Notes: generated by a model from the letters alone, not told the origin. A DNA stretch of 64,000 bases from Sphingomonas sp. 32-66-10 (GCA_002280565.1 NCEF01000004.1:90258-154257); one strand, 5' to 3'; shown: positions 1 through 10,660, counted from the stretch's first letter. Numbers and translations are program-made.

Positions 1-1
1 A

Positions 2-1093
2 CGCCGTGCTTGGGCGGCGCTGGATGCGGGACATCTCCTGCTTGCCGCAATTGGAGTCGGAGAGGCAGAGTACCGACAGACCGTGCAGAAAGTGCGCACC
101 GCCCATCAAGCTATGGCAACGTCAGTTGGTTTCATACAAACCGGTAGCACCCAGTTCAGCAATGGTTGGATAGACAGCTACCGAAAAGGCGGCGTTGATT
201 CAGCGCGCATCTTTATCGCATGGCCCGATACTGCAATGCCGATGGTACTTCAGGTTATTGAATCTGAGGGTCGGCACATTGATCAGCTTGTGGGATGCGG
301 CGGCGATGACGCACCGATGAATGGTCCCACGATCGGCATGTCGGACACCGAAGCACTCGCTCTCGCGCGCAAATCGTTCGAACGAGCGAAAACGCAGCAC
401 GATTGGCGAACTGACTTCGGGGGGGAGGAGTGGAATGATGTGCGGACATTTTGCACGTCGCTCTATGATCTGCTTCCAGCATTCGGGCCGCCGGACCGTC
501 TCATCGGTGACGAATTTAAGATAACCGCTTCTCAGCCCACTTCCGCCCAGATTGTCAGGTTGCTCTATGGGTCTCCCACCCAGCGGTTGCGTGGACAGCA
601 AGCAGTTTTTGATCACCCTGGAAGCGTTCACCCCATCCACTTGGGGCTCGTCGTTGGCGACTTGTGGGGACGGGGCGACCGACTAAGGGCGGCCTTACTC
701 TACTATATTTGGGAAGTTCGCTTCGGGCCTTGGGCCAAATTGGGCTCCCCCAGCAATGAGGGCGCCCTGTTTTCCAGTTTGCGGGCGGAATTCAGACCCA
801 TCGTGCAACGTTGGATCGGAAGCGATCCCGCGGTTCAAAGGCAGGTTCTCGAACGTGCGCTCGCTTTCGAACGTCGATTCCCGCTCTATGCCGACCGCCC
901 TGAAGGCGTCGATGAGGAGACATGGCTACGCACCATCGAAGAGGTCCGCGCCAGTGCCACAAAGGAATGGCTTGGGGGCATGCCTGTCACGCCCGAAGCA
1001 TTGAAAAGCTGGGCCAAACGGCGCTCCGACAACGGCCTGCCCAACGGTCCTGTCGAACACCCAGGCAAACCCCTCCCCGATCACTGGCAGTGA
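2..1093 (+). CDS. Unknown protein, 5' end outside window
   Basis: The frame is open from base 2, so the true start lies upstream of the window and 363 residues are visible; GTG at 83 is only an internal possibility. I do not recognise the family. The visible part is soluble, with no signal peptide or membrane segment, and has a Trp/Arg-rich C-terminal half ending in a Pro/Gly-rich tail. Base composition is plainly less GC-rich than the aceA and ccrM genes that follow, and codon choice is less biased, so it may belong to a horizontally acquired segment ending near here. Its stop is 25 bases before the aceA terminator hairpin, with which it converges. Confidence 0.6.
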   Translation, partial: RRAWAALDAGHLLLAAIGVGEAEYRQTVQKVRTAHQAMATSVGFIQTGSTQFSNGWIDSYRKGGVDSARIFIAWPDTAMPMVLQVIESEGRHIDQLVGCGGDDAPMNGPTIGMSDTEALALARKSFERAKTQHDWRTDFGGEEWNDVRTFCTSLYDLLPAFGPPDRLIGDEFKITASQPTSAQIVRLLYGSPTQRLRGQQAVFDHPGSVHPIHLGLVVGDLWGRGDRLRAALLYYIWEVRFGPWAKLGSPSNEGALFSSLRAEFRPIVQRWIGSDPAVQRQVLERALAFERRFPLYADRPEGVDEETWLRTIEEVRASATKEWLGGMPVTPEALKSWAKRRSDNGLPNGPVEHPGKPLPDHWQ

Positions 1094-1118
1094 TCACCGC
1101 TCTTTGACATGAGGGAAA

Positions 1119-1154
1119 AGGCCCGCCGCTGCACCTGAGTGCAACGACGGGCCT
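1119..1154 (-). terminator. Rho-independent terminator of aceA
   Basis: The arms AGGCCCG...CGGGCCT, extended inward by CG and by TGCAC/GTGCA with two mismatches, form a long GC-rich hairpin with a CTGA loop. On the minus strand the stem is followed by TTTTCCCT. It starts about 40 bases after the aceA stop and may also serve the converging gene on the plus strand. Confidence 0.75.
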
Positions 1155-1194
1155 CCTTTCCTCCCCAGGAAAGTTGGAGCGCGAGCCTCAGCGG

Positions 1195-2790
1195 CTACGC
1201 GGCAAACTGGTTCATCGTGTTGTGGACCCCGCCAGCCTTCAGCGCAGCCTCACCGGCGAAATACTCCTTGTGGTCGTCGCCAATGTCCGACCCGGACATG
1301 TTCTGGTGCTTCACACAGGCAATGCCCTGCCGGATCTCCTGCCGCTGCACGCCCTTGACGTAGCCGAGCATCCCCATCTCGCCGAAATACTCCTTGGCGA
1401 GATTGTCGGTCGACAGCGCCGCAGTGTGATAGGTCGGCAACGTGATCAGGTGATGGAAGATGCCGGCCCGCGCCGCCGCGTCCTTCTGGAAGGTGCGGAT
1501 CTTCTCGTCCGCCTCATTGGCCAGCTCAGTCCCGTCATAGTCGACGCTCATCAGTTTCGACCGGTCATAGGCCGACACGTCGATCCCCTCGGCGTCCCAC
1601 GCGTCGAACACCTGCTGGCGAAAGTTCAGCGTCCAGTTGAAGCTCGGCGAGTTGTTATAGACCAGCTTGGCGTTCGGAACGACTTCGCGGATCCGGTCCA
1701 CCATCGACGCGATCTGCTCGATATGGGGCTTTTCGGTCTCGATCCACAGCAGGTCGGCACCGTGCTGCAGGCTGGTGATGCAATCGAGCACGCAGCGATC
1801 CGCCCCGGTCCCCTCACGGAACTGGAACAGGTTCGACGGCAGCCGCTTGGGCTTCATCAGCTTGCCGCCACGGTTGATGACGACATCGCCATTGACGCCC
1901 GACAGGTCGGTGACCTCCTCGCAATCGAGGAAGGCGTTATACTGGTCGCCCAGATCGCCCGGCTCCTTGGAGTAAGCGATCTGCTTGGTCAGCCCCGCGC
2001 CGAGCGAATCGGTCCGCGTGACGATGATCCCGTCATCGACCCCCAGCTCCATAAAGGCGTAGCGACAGGCGCGGACCTTCGCCAGGAAGTCCTCATGCGG
2101 CACCGTGACCTTGCCATCCTGATGCCCGCACTGTTTCTCGTCGCTCACCTGATTCTCGATCTGGAGCGCGCAGGCCCCGGCCTCGATCATCTTCTTGGCG
2201 AGCAGGTACGTCGCCTCGGCATTGCCGAAGCCCGCATCGATATCGGCGATGATGGGCACGACATGCGTCTCGTACGAGTCGATCGCATTCTGGATCCGCG
2301 CCGCCTCGACTTCATTGCCGGCATCCCGCGCCGCATCGAGATCGCGGAACATCATCCCCAGTTCCCGGGCATCGGCCTGTTTGAGGAAGGTGTAGAGCTC
2401 TTCGATCAGCGCCGGGACGCTGGTCTTTTCATGCATCGACTGGTCGGGCAGCGGCCCGAAATCGCTGCGCAGCGCCGCGACCATCCAGCCGGAGAGATAG
2501 AGGTAGCGCCGCTTGGTGCTGCCGAAATGCTTCTTGATCGCGATCATCTTCTGCTGCGCGATGAAGCCGTGCCAGCAGCCGAGCGACTGGGTGTAGGCCG
2601 CCGGATCGGCGTCATAGGCCGCCATGTCGCGGCGCATGATCCCGGCGGTGTAGCGCGCAATGTCGAGGCCGGTGCGGAACCGGTTCTGCAACCGCATCCG
2701 CGCCACCGATTCGGCATCGATGCCGTCCCAGCGGCCCTGCTGCGCGTCGATGGGCTTTGCGGCCCGGGCGATTTCGTCCTGATAGGTCAT
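1195..2790 (-). CDS. aceA: Isocitrate lyase (long subfamily)
   Basis: Cleaves isocitrate to glyoxylate and succinate, the first step of the glyoxylate shunt, in the cytoplasm. The 531 residues match the length of the Pseudomonas-type long isocitrate lyases rather than the roughly 430-residue E. coli type. The active-site signature appears as KQCGH at residues 219-223 with the catalytic Cys, and the metal-binding ADIDAGFG segment lies near residue 185. The ATG at 2790 is preceded by a GAGGTGA ribosome site. It is transcribed alone and ends at a clear terminator. Upstream, two CACTTG direct repeats lie within 45 bases of the start and could be an operator. No malate synthase or regulator gene is adjacent. 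Confidence 0.95.
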   Translation of the reverse strand: MTYQDEIARAAKPIDAQQGRWDGIDAESVARMRLQNRFRTGLDIARYTAGIMRRDMAAYDADPAAYTQSLGCWHGFIAQQKMIAIKKHFGSTKRRYLYLSGWMVAALRSDFGPLPDQSMHEKTSVPALIEELYTFLKQADARELGMMFRDLDAARDAGNEVEAARIQNAIDSYETHVVPIIADIDAGFGNAEATYLLAKKMIEAGACALQIENQVSDEKQCGHQDGKVTVPHEDFLAKVRACRYAFMELGVDDGIIVTRTDSLGAGLTKQIAYSKEPGDLGDQYNAFLDCEEVTDLSGVNGDVVINRGGKLMKPKRLPSNLFQFREGTGADRCVLDCITSLQHGADLLWIETEKPHIEQIASMVDRIREVVPNAKLVYNNSPSFNWTLNFRQQVFDAWDAEGIDVSAYDRSKLMSVDYDGTELANEADEKIRTFQKDAAARAGIFHHLITLPTYHTAALSTDNLAKEYFGEMGMLGYVKGVQRQEIRQGIACVKHQNMSGSDIGDDHKEYFAGEAALKAGGVHNTMNQFAA

Positions 2791-2800
2791 TGCGTCACCT

Positions 2801-2831
2801 CACTTGAATTGTGAGTGTGACTATTCACTTG
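2801..2831 (-). promoter_or_regulatory. CACTTG direct repeats before aceA
   Basis: CACTTG occurs at 2801-2806 and again at 2826-2831, 25 bases apart, flanking a GTGAGTG/TTCACT-rich segment just upstream of the aceA ribosome site. The position suits an operator for carbon-source control. No regulator can be assigned, and the repeats are short enough to be coincidence. Confidence 0.25.
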
Positions 2832-2861
2832 TTTCGACGATTGCCGGTCAAATCACGCCCT

Positions 2862-4280
<1,419 letters not shown>

Positions 4281-4299
4281 TCCGCGCTAGAGGGGGAGC

Positions 4300-5415
4300 A
4301 TGACGATCTCCCCCGCCGCCCGCCTCTATCTCCGCCCCGTCGCGCCGGTCGACAGCCCGATCGGCTATGACGGCCAGGTGGCGCGTCTCGCCGGGGGGCT
4401 GAGCTGGTTCGCGGCTTACGAACTGATCGCGACCGAGGGCGGACGCCGCGTGGCGCAACAGCTGGTCCCGGTCGAGCGCCTGCCCGGGCTGCTCACCCAG
4501 CTTCCCGACGCGCAGGCCGAACGGCTGCGCACCCTCGCCGCCGCCAGCTCCGCACCGCGCCCGGTGATCCGCGCGGGCGAGCGGACGCTGCGGCTGGACC
4601 AGCCGCTGGTCGCCGGCATCCTCAACGTCACCCCGGACAGCTTCTCCGATGGTGGGAAGCACGGTGATGACGCCGAAGCGATTGCGCAGGCCGGGTTCGA
4701 CATGGGGCTAGCTGGCGCGTCGCTGGTCGATGTCGGCGGCGAGTCGACCCGCCCCGGTGCGGAGCCGGTGTGGGAAGGCGACGAGATCAAGCGGGTCGTC
4801 CCGGTGATCGAGCGGCTCGCGGCTTCCGGCGTCCCCGTGTCGATCGACACGCGCAAGGCGGCGGTGATGGAAGCCGCGCTCGCCGCGGGCGCGCATATTG
4901 TCAACGACGTCGCGGCGCTCGCCTATGATCCGCGCGCGATCGACGTGGTGGCGAAGGCGGCATGCCCGGTGATCCTGATGCACTCGCCCGACCCGGCGCA
5001 ATCGCCCCATGGCGGCAGCGGCTATCGCGACCCGCTGATCGAGGTGTTCGATTGGCTGGAGGCGCGGGTCGATGCCGTCGTTTCGGGCGGCGTCCAGCGC
5101 AGCAACATCCTGATCGACCCCGGCATCGGCTTTGGCAAGTCGCTGGCCGACAATCTTGCGCTGATGAACGGCCTGACGCTGCTCCATGGGCTCGGCCTGC
5201 CGATCATGTTGGGTGCGAGCCGCAAACGGATGATCGGTGCGCTCGACCATGAGGCTCCGGTCCAACGTCGGCTTGGCGGATCGCTCGCGCTGGCACTCAA
5301 GGGCGCGGGAGCGGGTTGCCAGCTGTTGCGCGTCCACGATGTTGCCGAAACCGTCCAGGCGGTGCGCGTGTGGCGCGGCATGACCGACCACGGGCTGGTC
5401 GGCCAGCCCCGCTGA
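4300..5415 (+). CDS. folP: Dihydropteroate synthase
   Basis: Joins 6-hydroxymethyl-dihydropterin pyrophosphate to p-aminobenzoate in folate synthesis; the target of sulfonamides. The TIM-barrel core begins near residue 100 with GILNVTPDSFSDGG. It continues with a GGESTRPGA loop, SIDTRK, a ND.A strand, IDPGIGFGK and GASRKRMIG near the end. At 371 residues it is about 90 longer than the usual enzyme; the excess is an N-terminal domain seen in relatives of this bacterial group. The ATG follows a strong AGGGGGAG site. The gene lies 19 bases after ccrM on the same strand and may be co-transcribed. folK is 9.5 kb away on the other strand. Confidence 0.93.
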   Translation: MTISPAARLYLRPVAPVDSPIGYDGQVARLAGGLSWFAAYELIATEGGRRVAQQLVPVERLPGLLTQLPDAQAERLRTLAAASSAPRPVIRAGERTLRLDQPLVAGILNVTPDSFSDGGKHGDDAEAIAQAGFDMGLAGASLVDVGGESTRPGAEPVWEGDEIKRVVPVIERLAASGVPVSIDTRKAAVMEAALAAGAHIVNDVAALAYDPRAIDVVAKAACPVILMHSPDPAQSPHGGSGYRDPLIEVFDWLEARVDAVVSGGVQRSNILIDPGIGFGKSLADNLALMNGLTLLHGLGLPIMLGASRKRMIGALDHEAPVQRRLGGSLALALKGAGAGCQLLRVHDVAETVQAVRVWRGMTDHGLVGQPR

Positions 5416-5418
5416 CCC

Positions 5419-5961
5419 TCAATTCAACGGTCCGGGCCGGGTGCGCTGATCGACATAAGTGCGCTGGACCGTGAACGGGCTCACCCGTCCATCGCGAAAG
5501 CGGTCGCGGCGACGCTCGGCCTCGGCCCCGATCTTTTCGAGGCTGTCGACCAGATCGTCGAGATTGCGGCGACGCTCGACCGGGGTCGCGTCGCGGCATT
5601 CGTCCATGCAGGCGGCGACCAGATCGGGCACGCGGCGGCGAACCACATTGGCCCAGTCGACCGCGTCGGTTGCCAACGGATCGCTATCGGCAATCGCGAG
5701 CAACCGCGCACAGCTGGTCCGCGCCGCCGCCACCCGGCTTACTGCCCAATCAGCCTCGGCGGCGGCGAGGGTCCACGCTGCTTCGAGCGGATCGCCCGCA
5801 TCGGCCGTCTGCCCGCGCCGCAACCGGTAGCGGTCAAGCTTGGCGCGCAGCCGGCGGATGCCGAACCAGGCGCCGAACGCCGCCGCACCCGCAGTGACCA
5901 GCAGCACGGCGAATACCGCCAGGGCAAGAAAGGCGGCGACGAAGACAAGGAAGCGCAGCAT
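5419..5961 (-). CDS. Membrane-anchored protein of unknown function
   Basis: 180 residues. Residues 3-35 form one or two hydrophobic membrane segments, followed by a basic stretch and a long Ala/Arg/Asp-rich, probably helical cytoplasmic domain with the conserved-looking pair C..EC near residue 120. I recognise no family. It converges with folP with 3 bases between stops and lies 38 bases downstream of the SDR gene on the same strand, so the two are probably co-transcribed. The ribosome site is weak. Confidence 0.7.
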   Translation of the reverse strand: MLRFLVFVAAFLALAVFAVLLVTAGAAAFGAWFGIRRLRAKLDRYRLRRGQTADAGDPLEAAWTLAAAEADWAVSRVAAARTSCARLLAIADSDPLATDAVDWANVVRRRVPDLVAACMDECRDATPVERRRNLDDLVDSLEKIGAEAERRRDRFRDGRVSPFTVQRTYVDQRTRPGPLN

Positions 5962-5999
5962 GCCCGATTATATGGGATCGCCCGCGCGCTTCGCCAGAC

Positions 6000-6761
6000 T
6001 CACAGCGTGTATCCGCCGTCTGCCAGCAAGGTGGCCCCGGTCATCAACGCGCTCTGGTCGCCCAGCAGGAAGGCGATCTGCTCCGCCACCTCCTCCGCCT
6101 TGGCATAGCGGCCCAACGGCGTTCCCAGCGCCGCCAGTTCGGCAAAGGCGGCGTCGCGCCCGATCTGCGCGACGCGGTCTGCGAACATCGGCACCGTATC
6201 CCATACCGGTGTCTCGACCCCGGCGGGCGCGATGGCGTTGACCCGGATGCCGTCCGCCGCCCCTTCCTTCGCCGCGACCTTGGCAAGGTGGATCAACGCC
6301 GCCTTGGAACAGCCATAGGCAGCGACGCCGGGCTCCGCCTTGATCCCTGCGGCCGATGCGGTCAGCACGATGCTGCCCCCGCGCCGTTCGGGATTGGCCA
6401 TCATCGCACGCATCGCCGCGCGCAGCGTCAGGAACGCGCCATCGAGATTGACCGACAGGATGCGCCGCCACTCGGCGAAATCGAGCGCGGTGATGGCACC
6501 AGCGCCCGCCACCCCGGCATTGACCAGCGCATGGTCGAGCCCGGTCAGATCAACCCGATCCCACAGCGCCTCATCCGCGACATCGCCACAGACGCGGGTC
6601 GTCTCCGCATCGATCCGCACCGCATCGAGCGCGGTTTCGTCACGGTCGACCAGCACGAGCCGCGCCGCACCCTCACCCGCCAGCAACTGCGCAACGGCCA
6701 GCCCGATGCCCGAGGCTGCGCCCGTTACGAGCGCGCAACGTCCTTCAAATCGTCTCGTCAT
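6000..6761 (-). CDS. Short-chain dehydrogenase/reductase
   Basis: A classical SDR oxidoreductase of 253 residues using NAD(H) or NADP(H); the substrate cannot be told. The nucleotide-binding TGAASGIG lies at residues 14-21, an NAG strand motif near residue 80, the catalytic Ser in a TASAAG segment, and Tyr/Lys as YGCSK. The C-terminal DGGYTL is typical of the family. I chose ATG 6761, which puts the Rossmann fold at the normal place; the frame runs further to 6857 but that extension overlaps the start of the divergent cytochrome b561 gene. Probably co-transcribed with the small membrane protein downstream. Confidence 0.85.
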   Translation of the reverse strand: MTRRFEGRCALVTGAASGIGLAVAQLLAGEGAARLVLVDRDETALDAVRIDAETTRVCGDVADEALWDRVDLTGLDHALVNAGVAGAGAITALDFAEWRRILSVNLDGAFLTLRAAMRAMMANPERRGGSIVLTASAAGIKAEPGVAAYGCSKAALIHLAKVAAKEGAADGIRVNAIAPAGVETPVWDTVPMFADRVAQIGRDAAFAELAALGTPLGRYAKAEEVAEQIAFLLGDQSALMTGATLLADGGYTL

Positions 6762-6820
6762 CGGAGTAGCATAGCGCCAACCGGCGGTTCGACGAAGCGC
6801 CCTGAGCGGTGGAGGCCAGC

Positions 6821-7348
6821 ATGAACACTTCCGCAACGCGCTACTCGGGCGGAGCAATCCTGCTCCACTGGCTGATCGCCGCGCTGCTGCTCGCCAATGT
6901 CGTCATCGCCTTCACCATGGAGGATGCGCGGGGCCTGATGCCGCTGCATAAGTCGATCGGCATCACCGTGCTGCTGCTGACGCTCGTGCGGATCGCGTGG
7001 CGGCTGACCCATGCCGCCCCGCCATTGCCCGCGTCGCTGGCGTCGTGGGAACGGACCGCCGCGCGCATCACCCATGCGGCCTTCTATCTGCTGTTGCTGG
7101 TCATGCCGCTGCTCGGCTGGGCGGCCTCGTCATCCGGCTCACGCGGTACCGGCGCGCTGTTCGGGGTGATCCCGTGGTTCGATCTGCCGATTGCCAAGTC
7201 GCATGAGCTGCATGAAGCGATGGGCGAAGCGCATGAACTCGCGGCCTATCTGACGATCGCGCTGATCGTCCTGCACGTCGCAGGCGCGCTAAAGCATCAT
7301 TTCATCGACCGCGACGGCACGCTCAGCCGGATGCTGCCCGGCCGCTGA
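6821..7348 (+). CDS. Cytochrome b561
   Basis: A four-helix di-heme b-type cytochrome of the inner membrane, of the CybB family, thought to pass electrons between quinol or superoxide and other carriers. The 175 residues hold hydrophobic segments at about 11-33, 45-63, 86-108 and 142-164. The expected His residues lie in the first helix (LLHW), the LHK segment and the last two helices (ELHE, LHVAGALKHH). ATG 6821 has GGAGG six bases upstream; a GTG four codons earlier overlaps that site and is unlikely. It is divergent from the SDR gene and converges with the response regulator 3 bases away. Confidence 0.88.
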   Translation: MNTSATRYSGGAILLHWLIAALLLANVVIAFTMEDARGLMPLHKSIGITVLLLTLVRIAWRLTHAAPPLPASLASWERTAARITHAAFYLLLLVMPLLGWAASSSGSRGTGALFGVIPWFDLPIAKSHELHEAMGEAHELAAYLTIALIVLHVAGALKHHFIDRDGTLSRMLPGR

Positions 7349-7351
7349 CGC

Positions 7352-8782
7352 TCACGCCGCGTTCTGGTCGATCCCCAGTTCGCCAAGTTTGCGATACAGC
7401 GTCGAGCGACCGATTCCGAGGCGGCGGGCCACTTCGGTCATCCGCCCGCGATAATGGCCAATGGCGAGGCGGATCACGTCCGCTTCGATCTCTTCGAGTG
7501 CGCGCAGGTTTCCATCGGGCTTGAACAAGGTCACACCCGCCCCCTGCGCCGCGCCACCATGGGCCTGTCCGCCCACAGCCGGGCGCCCGCCTGCGAGTTG
7601 CGCAATCTGCGGGAAATCGGCGCGGGTCAGCGCATCGCCGTCGCACAGCACCGCCGCACGGAAAAGCGCGTTCTGCAGCTGGCGAACATTGCCCGGCCAG
7701 TCATAGCCGCCCAGCAGCGCCAGCGCGTCATCGGTGATACCCAGCGGCCGCAACCCCGGCTGTTCTGCGATCCGCGCGAGCAGATGACGCGCGAGCGGGG
7801 CGACGTCTCCAGCGCGGTCACGCAGCGGCGGAATCGTCACCTGCACGACATTGAGTCGGTAATAGAGATCCTCGCGGAAGCGGCCTTCCTCAACCTCGGT
7901 CAGCAAAGTCTTGTTGGTCGCGGCAATCACGCGGACATCGACCTGGCTGGCGTGGCGGGCACCGATCGGCTGGACCTCGCCCGACTGGACCACGCGCAGC
8001 AGCTTGACCTGCGCTTCCAGCGGCATCTCGCCAATCTCGTCGAGGAAGATGGTGCCGCCATCAGCCTCCTGAAAGCGGCCGATCTTGCGTTCGAATGCGC
8101 CGGTGAAAGCGCCTTTTTCGTGCCCGAACAGCTCGGATTCAACGAGGTTGGCGGGAATCGCGCCGCAATTGACGCGAACGATCGACTTGGTGTGGCGGGG
8201 CGAGGCGGCGTGGATCGCCTCGGCCACCACTTCCTTGCCGACTCCGCTCTCACCCTCGATCAACACCGGCACGCGCGCGCGCGCCGCCTTGGCCGCAATC
8301 GCGAGCGCAGCGCGGAACTGCGGCGCGGACCCGACGATCTCGTCGAACGCCAGATGCGCGGACATTTTCTCGGTCAGCGGACGCAGCTCGCCCGCAACCT
8401 TTGCCCCCACCGCGCAGTCGAGCGCGGCAAGCAACCGTTCGGCGGCAAGCGGCTTGACCAGGAAGTCGGTTGCCCCCGCGCGCATCGCGCTGACCGCTGC
8501 GGCGACCGATCCATTGGCGGTCAGCAACAGGATCGGCAGCATCGGGCGGTTGAGGCGCAGCTCGGCAATCAGCGACGCCGCATCGAAATCGGGCGCCCAG
8601 TGATCGAGGATGATCGCATCGAGCGCCATGCCGTCGGGCGTACCCAAGGTCGCCACCGCCGTTTCATGATCACTGGCAAAGATCGTGCGCCATCCGCGGC
8701 GCGCGGCAATGGCGGCGATCAACCGGCGCTGGGCCGGTTCCTCGTCGATCAGCATCAGCTGGCGCTGTCCGTTGCGCGTCAT
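7352..8782 (-). CDS. NtrC-family sigma-54 response regulator
   Basis: A three-domain activator of RNA polymerase sigma-54. The receiver (residues 8-125) keeps Asp13, the phosphoacceptor Asp60, Thr88 and Lys110. The AAA+ domain has GESGVGKE at 177-184, the sigma-54 contact loop GAFTGA at 224-229 and GGTIFLDE as Walker B. The Fis-type helix-turn-helix is at the C-terminus ([15 protein letters not shown]). No sensor kinase gene is adjacent, so it is an orphan here and its signal is unknown. It is divergent from the oxidase subunit IV/pnt genes, with 161 bases between the two starts. Confidence 0.9.
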   Translation of the reverse strand: MTRNGQRQLMLIDEEPAQRRLIAAIAARRGWRTIFASDHETAVATLGTPDGMALDAIILDHWAPDFDAASLIAELRLNRPMLPILLLTANGSVAAAVSAMRAGATDFLVKPLAAERLLAALDCAVGAKVAGELRPLTEKMSAHLAFDEIVGSAPQFRAALAIAAKAARARVPVLIEGESGVGKEVVAEAIHAASPRHTKSIVRVNCGAIPANLVESELFGHEKGAFTGAFERKIGRFQEADGGTIFLDEIGEMPLEAQVKLLRVVQSGEVQPIGARHASQVDVRVIAATNKTLLTEVEEGRFREDLYYRLNVVQVTIPPLRDRAGDVAPLARHLLARIAEQPGLRPLGITDDALALLGGYDWPGNVRQLQNALFRAAVLCDGDALTRADFPQIAQLAGGRPAVGGQAHGGAAQGAGVTLFKPDGNLRALEEIEADVIRLAIGHYRGRMTEVARRLGIGRSTLYRKLGELGIDQNAA

Positions 8783-8943
8783 CTCAAATCCCCCAACCTG
8801 TCTCGGTTGTCCCTAATTCGGTCACCCAGCATAAGGCGGTCGGGTAAAGACGGGCTTAAGCCTGCCTAAAGCGCACAGGGGTTGAGGGGCGCGCGACCGC
8901 TGTCTAAGACAGGAAGCATAACAGCGTTACGAGGGGAAGACGC

Positions 8944-9069
8944 ATGGCCCAGAGCGGCGACATGAAAGCACATGAAGCGACCTATGGCGGATTCATGCGG
9001 CTGTTGAAGGTTGGCACGGTCGTCAGCGTCATCGTCGCTGCGTTCGTGATCTGGCTGATCGCAGCCTGA
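8944..9069 (+). CDS. aa3-type cytochrome c oxidase subunit IV
   Basis: A 41-residue single-span membrane protein. The N-terminus HEATYGGF followed by a lysine and one hydrophobic helix (residues 24-41) matches the small bacterial aa3 oxidase subunit IV family. The ATG is preceded by GAGGGGAAG at good spacing. It ends one base before the pntAA start, so the two genes are translationally linked, although the other oxidase genes of this window are about 30 kb away. It presumably stabilises the aa3 complex in the inner membrane. Confidence 0.8.
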   Translation: MAQSGDMKAHEATYGGFMRLLKVGTVVSVIVAAFVIWLIAA

Positions 9070-9070
9070 C

Positions 9071-10192
9071 GTGAAGATCGCCGTCCTCAAGGAGACCGCC
9101 GCTGGCGAGCGGCGCGTCTCCGCGACGCCGGAAACCGTCAAGAAGTTCGTCTCGCTGGGTGCCGCTGTCGCGGTTGAACTCGGGGCGGGTGACACCGGTT
9201 TCCTATCCGATGCAAGCTATGAAGCGGCCGGCGCAACCATCGGTTCGCGCGCGGAAGTGCTGGCCGATGCCGACATCGTGCTGGGCGTGCAGGGTCCCGA
9301 CCCGGCGACGCTGGCCGGGATCAAGCCCGGGGCGTGGCTGGCGGCGGGCCTCAACCCGTTCGTTGAGCGCACCCGAGTCGATGCCTATGCCGCGCTCGGG
9401 ATCGAAGCGCTGGCGATGGAGTTCATGCCGCGCATCACCCGTGCGCAGTCGATGGACATATTGTCATCCCAGTCGAACCTCGCTGGGTATAAGGCGGTGC
9501 TCGACGCCGCATCCGAATATGGCCGCGTCTTCCCGATGATGATGACCGCGGCGGGCACCGTGTCCGCTGCCAAGGTCTTCGTCATGGGTGTCGGCGTCGC
9601 CGGGCTTCAGGCGATCGCCACCGCCCGCCGCCTCGGCGCGCAGGTGTCCGCTACCGACGTGCGCAGCGCGACCAAGGAGCAGATCCAGTCGCTCGGCGCC
9701 AAGCCGATCTTCGTGGAAAATGTCGCCGGTATCGAGGGCGAGGGCTCGGGCGGCTACGCCACCGAAATGAGCGACGAATACAAGGCCGCTCAGGCCGAAC
9801 TGGTTTCGTCGCACATCGCCAAGCAGGACATCGTCATCACCACCGCACTGATCCCGGGCCGCCCCGCGCCCCGGCTGATCAGCGACGCACAGATCGCGTC
9901 GATGCGCCCTGGTTCGGTGATCGTCGACCTCGCGGTCGAAGCCGGCGGCAATGTCGAGGGCGCGGTCGCGGGAGAGGTCGTCGAACGCCACGGCGTGAAG
10001 ATCGTCGGCCACCGCAACGTGTCGTCACGCCTCGCATCCGACGCCTCAGCGCTATTCGCGCGCAACCTCTACAACTTCCTCTCAGCCTTCTGGGACAAGG
10101 AAGCGGGCAAGCCAGTGCTAGATGAGGAAATCGGCGACGCGATCCGGCTGACGCAGGATGGCAAGGTGGTGAACCCGAGGTTGCTCGGGTGA
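9071..10192 (+). CDS. pntAA: NAD(P) transhydrogenase subunit alpha part 1
   Basis: The NAD(H)-binding domain I of proton-translocating transhydrogenase, which drives hydride transfer from NADH to NADP+ with the proton gradient. The 373 residues begin with the family's KIAVLKE and carry a Rossmann nucleotide fold at VMGVGVAGLQA (about residue 172), then TDVR. In this bacterial type the alpha subunit is split, so pntAB and pntB supply the membrane and NADP-binding parts. GTG 9071 follows the subunit IV stop by one base. The next gene starts at a GTG overlapping its stop, so translation is coupled. Confidence 0.93.
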   Translation: MKIAVLKETAAGERRVSATPETVKKFVSLGAAVAVELGAGDTGFLSDASYEAAGATIGSRAEVLADADIVLGVQGPDPATLAGIKPGAWLAAGLNPFVERTRVDAYAALGIEALAMEFMPRITRAQSMDILSSQSNLAGYKAVLDAASEYGRVFPMMMTAAGTVSAAKVFVMGVGVAGLQAIATARRLGAQVSATDVRSATKEQIQSLGAKPIFVENVAGIEGEGSGGYATEMSDEYKAAQAELVSSHIAKQDIVITTALIPGRPAPRLISDAQIASMRPGSVIVDLAVEAGGNVEGAVAGEVVERHGVKIVGHRNVSSRLASDASALFARNLYNFLSAFWDKEAGKPVLDEEIGDAIRLTQDGKVVNPRLLG

Positions 10193-10659
10193 GGGTGCTG
10201 GGGGCAACGATGGCTGCGGCTGCCTGCTGCGTCGGCACAGCCGCGGCACAATCGAGTGCGCCGCAAGCCCCTTCCGGCAGCGCAATTGGCCGCGATTGGC
10301 GCGGCGATGACGATTTCTATGCCGTCGTGGTCGCCTATGACCGCGCCGAACTGGCATGGCGCCGTTTCCGCAATCGCCTGTGCGCGCTGCCTGAGCCGAA
10401 GCGCACCTCTCTGTCGCATGTCGTGAAGGACATCCGCGAGCGGCTGGACGTGCTCCGATCGAAAATGGGGGCACTCTGGCCTGAATCGCCGATCGATCGG
10501 ATTCGCTTATTGGCCAGAACCGATCCTGCACCGAAGATGCTGTGCGATGATCCGGTCGCTGCCGAGGAAGCGTTCCAGGCTGCGTTGGCCGGACAGGACG
10601 GGACCGCCAATTTGATCCGGCTGATCGAACGTGCGCGCAACCCGCAGCAGGAGCACTGA
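10189..10659 (+). CDS. Secreted protein of unknown function
   Basis: 156 residues with an apparent signal peptide (hydrophobic to about residue 20, cleaved near AAAQ), then a soluble domain rich in Arg and Asp with Cys near residues 64 and 118. No family recognised. The GTG start overlaps the pntAA stop by four bases, so it is part of the pnt operon, yet it has no place in known transhydrogenase structure. An ATG at 10210 is an alternative start but would remove half the signal sequence. Confidence 0.65.
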   Translation: MRVLGATMAAAACCVGTAAAQSSAPQAPSGSAIGRDWRGDDDFYAVVVAYDRAELAWRRFRNRLCALPEPKRTSLSHVVKDIRERLDVLRSKMGALWPESPIDRIRLLARTDPAPKMLCDDPVAAEEAFQAALAGQDGTANLIRLIERARNPQQEH

Positions 10660-10660
10660 C

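Noticed and set aside
1174-2814. 546-codon open frame antisense to aceA
   Set aside because: Mirror of the strongly conserved isocitrate lyase gene in GC-rich sequence; no protein-like features.
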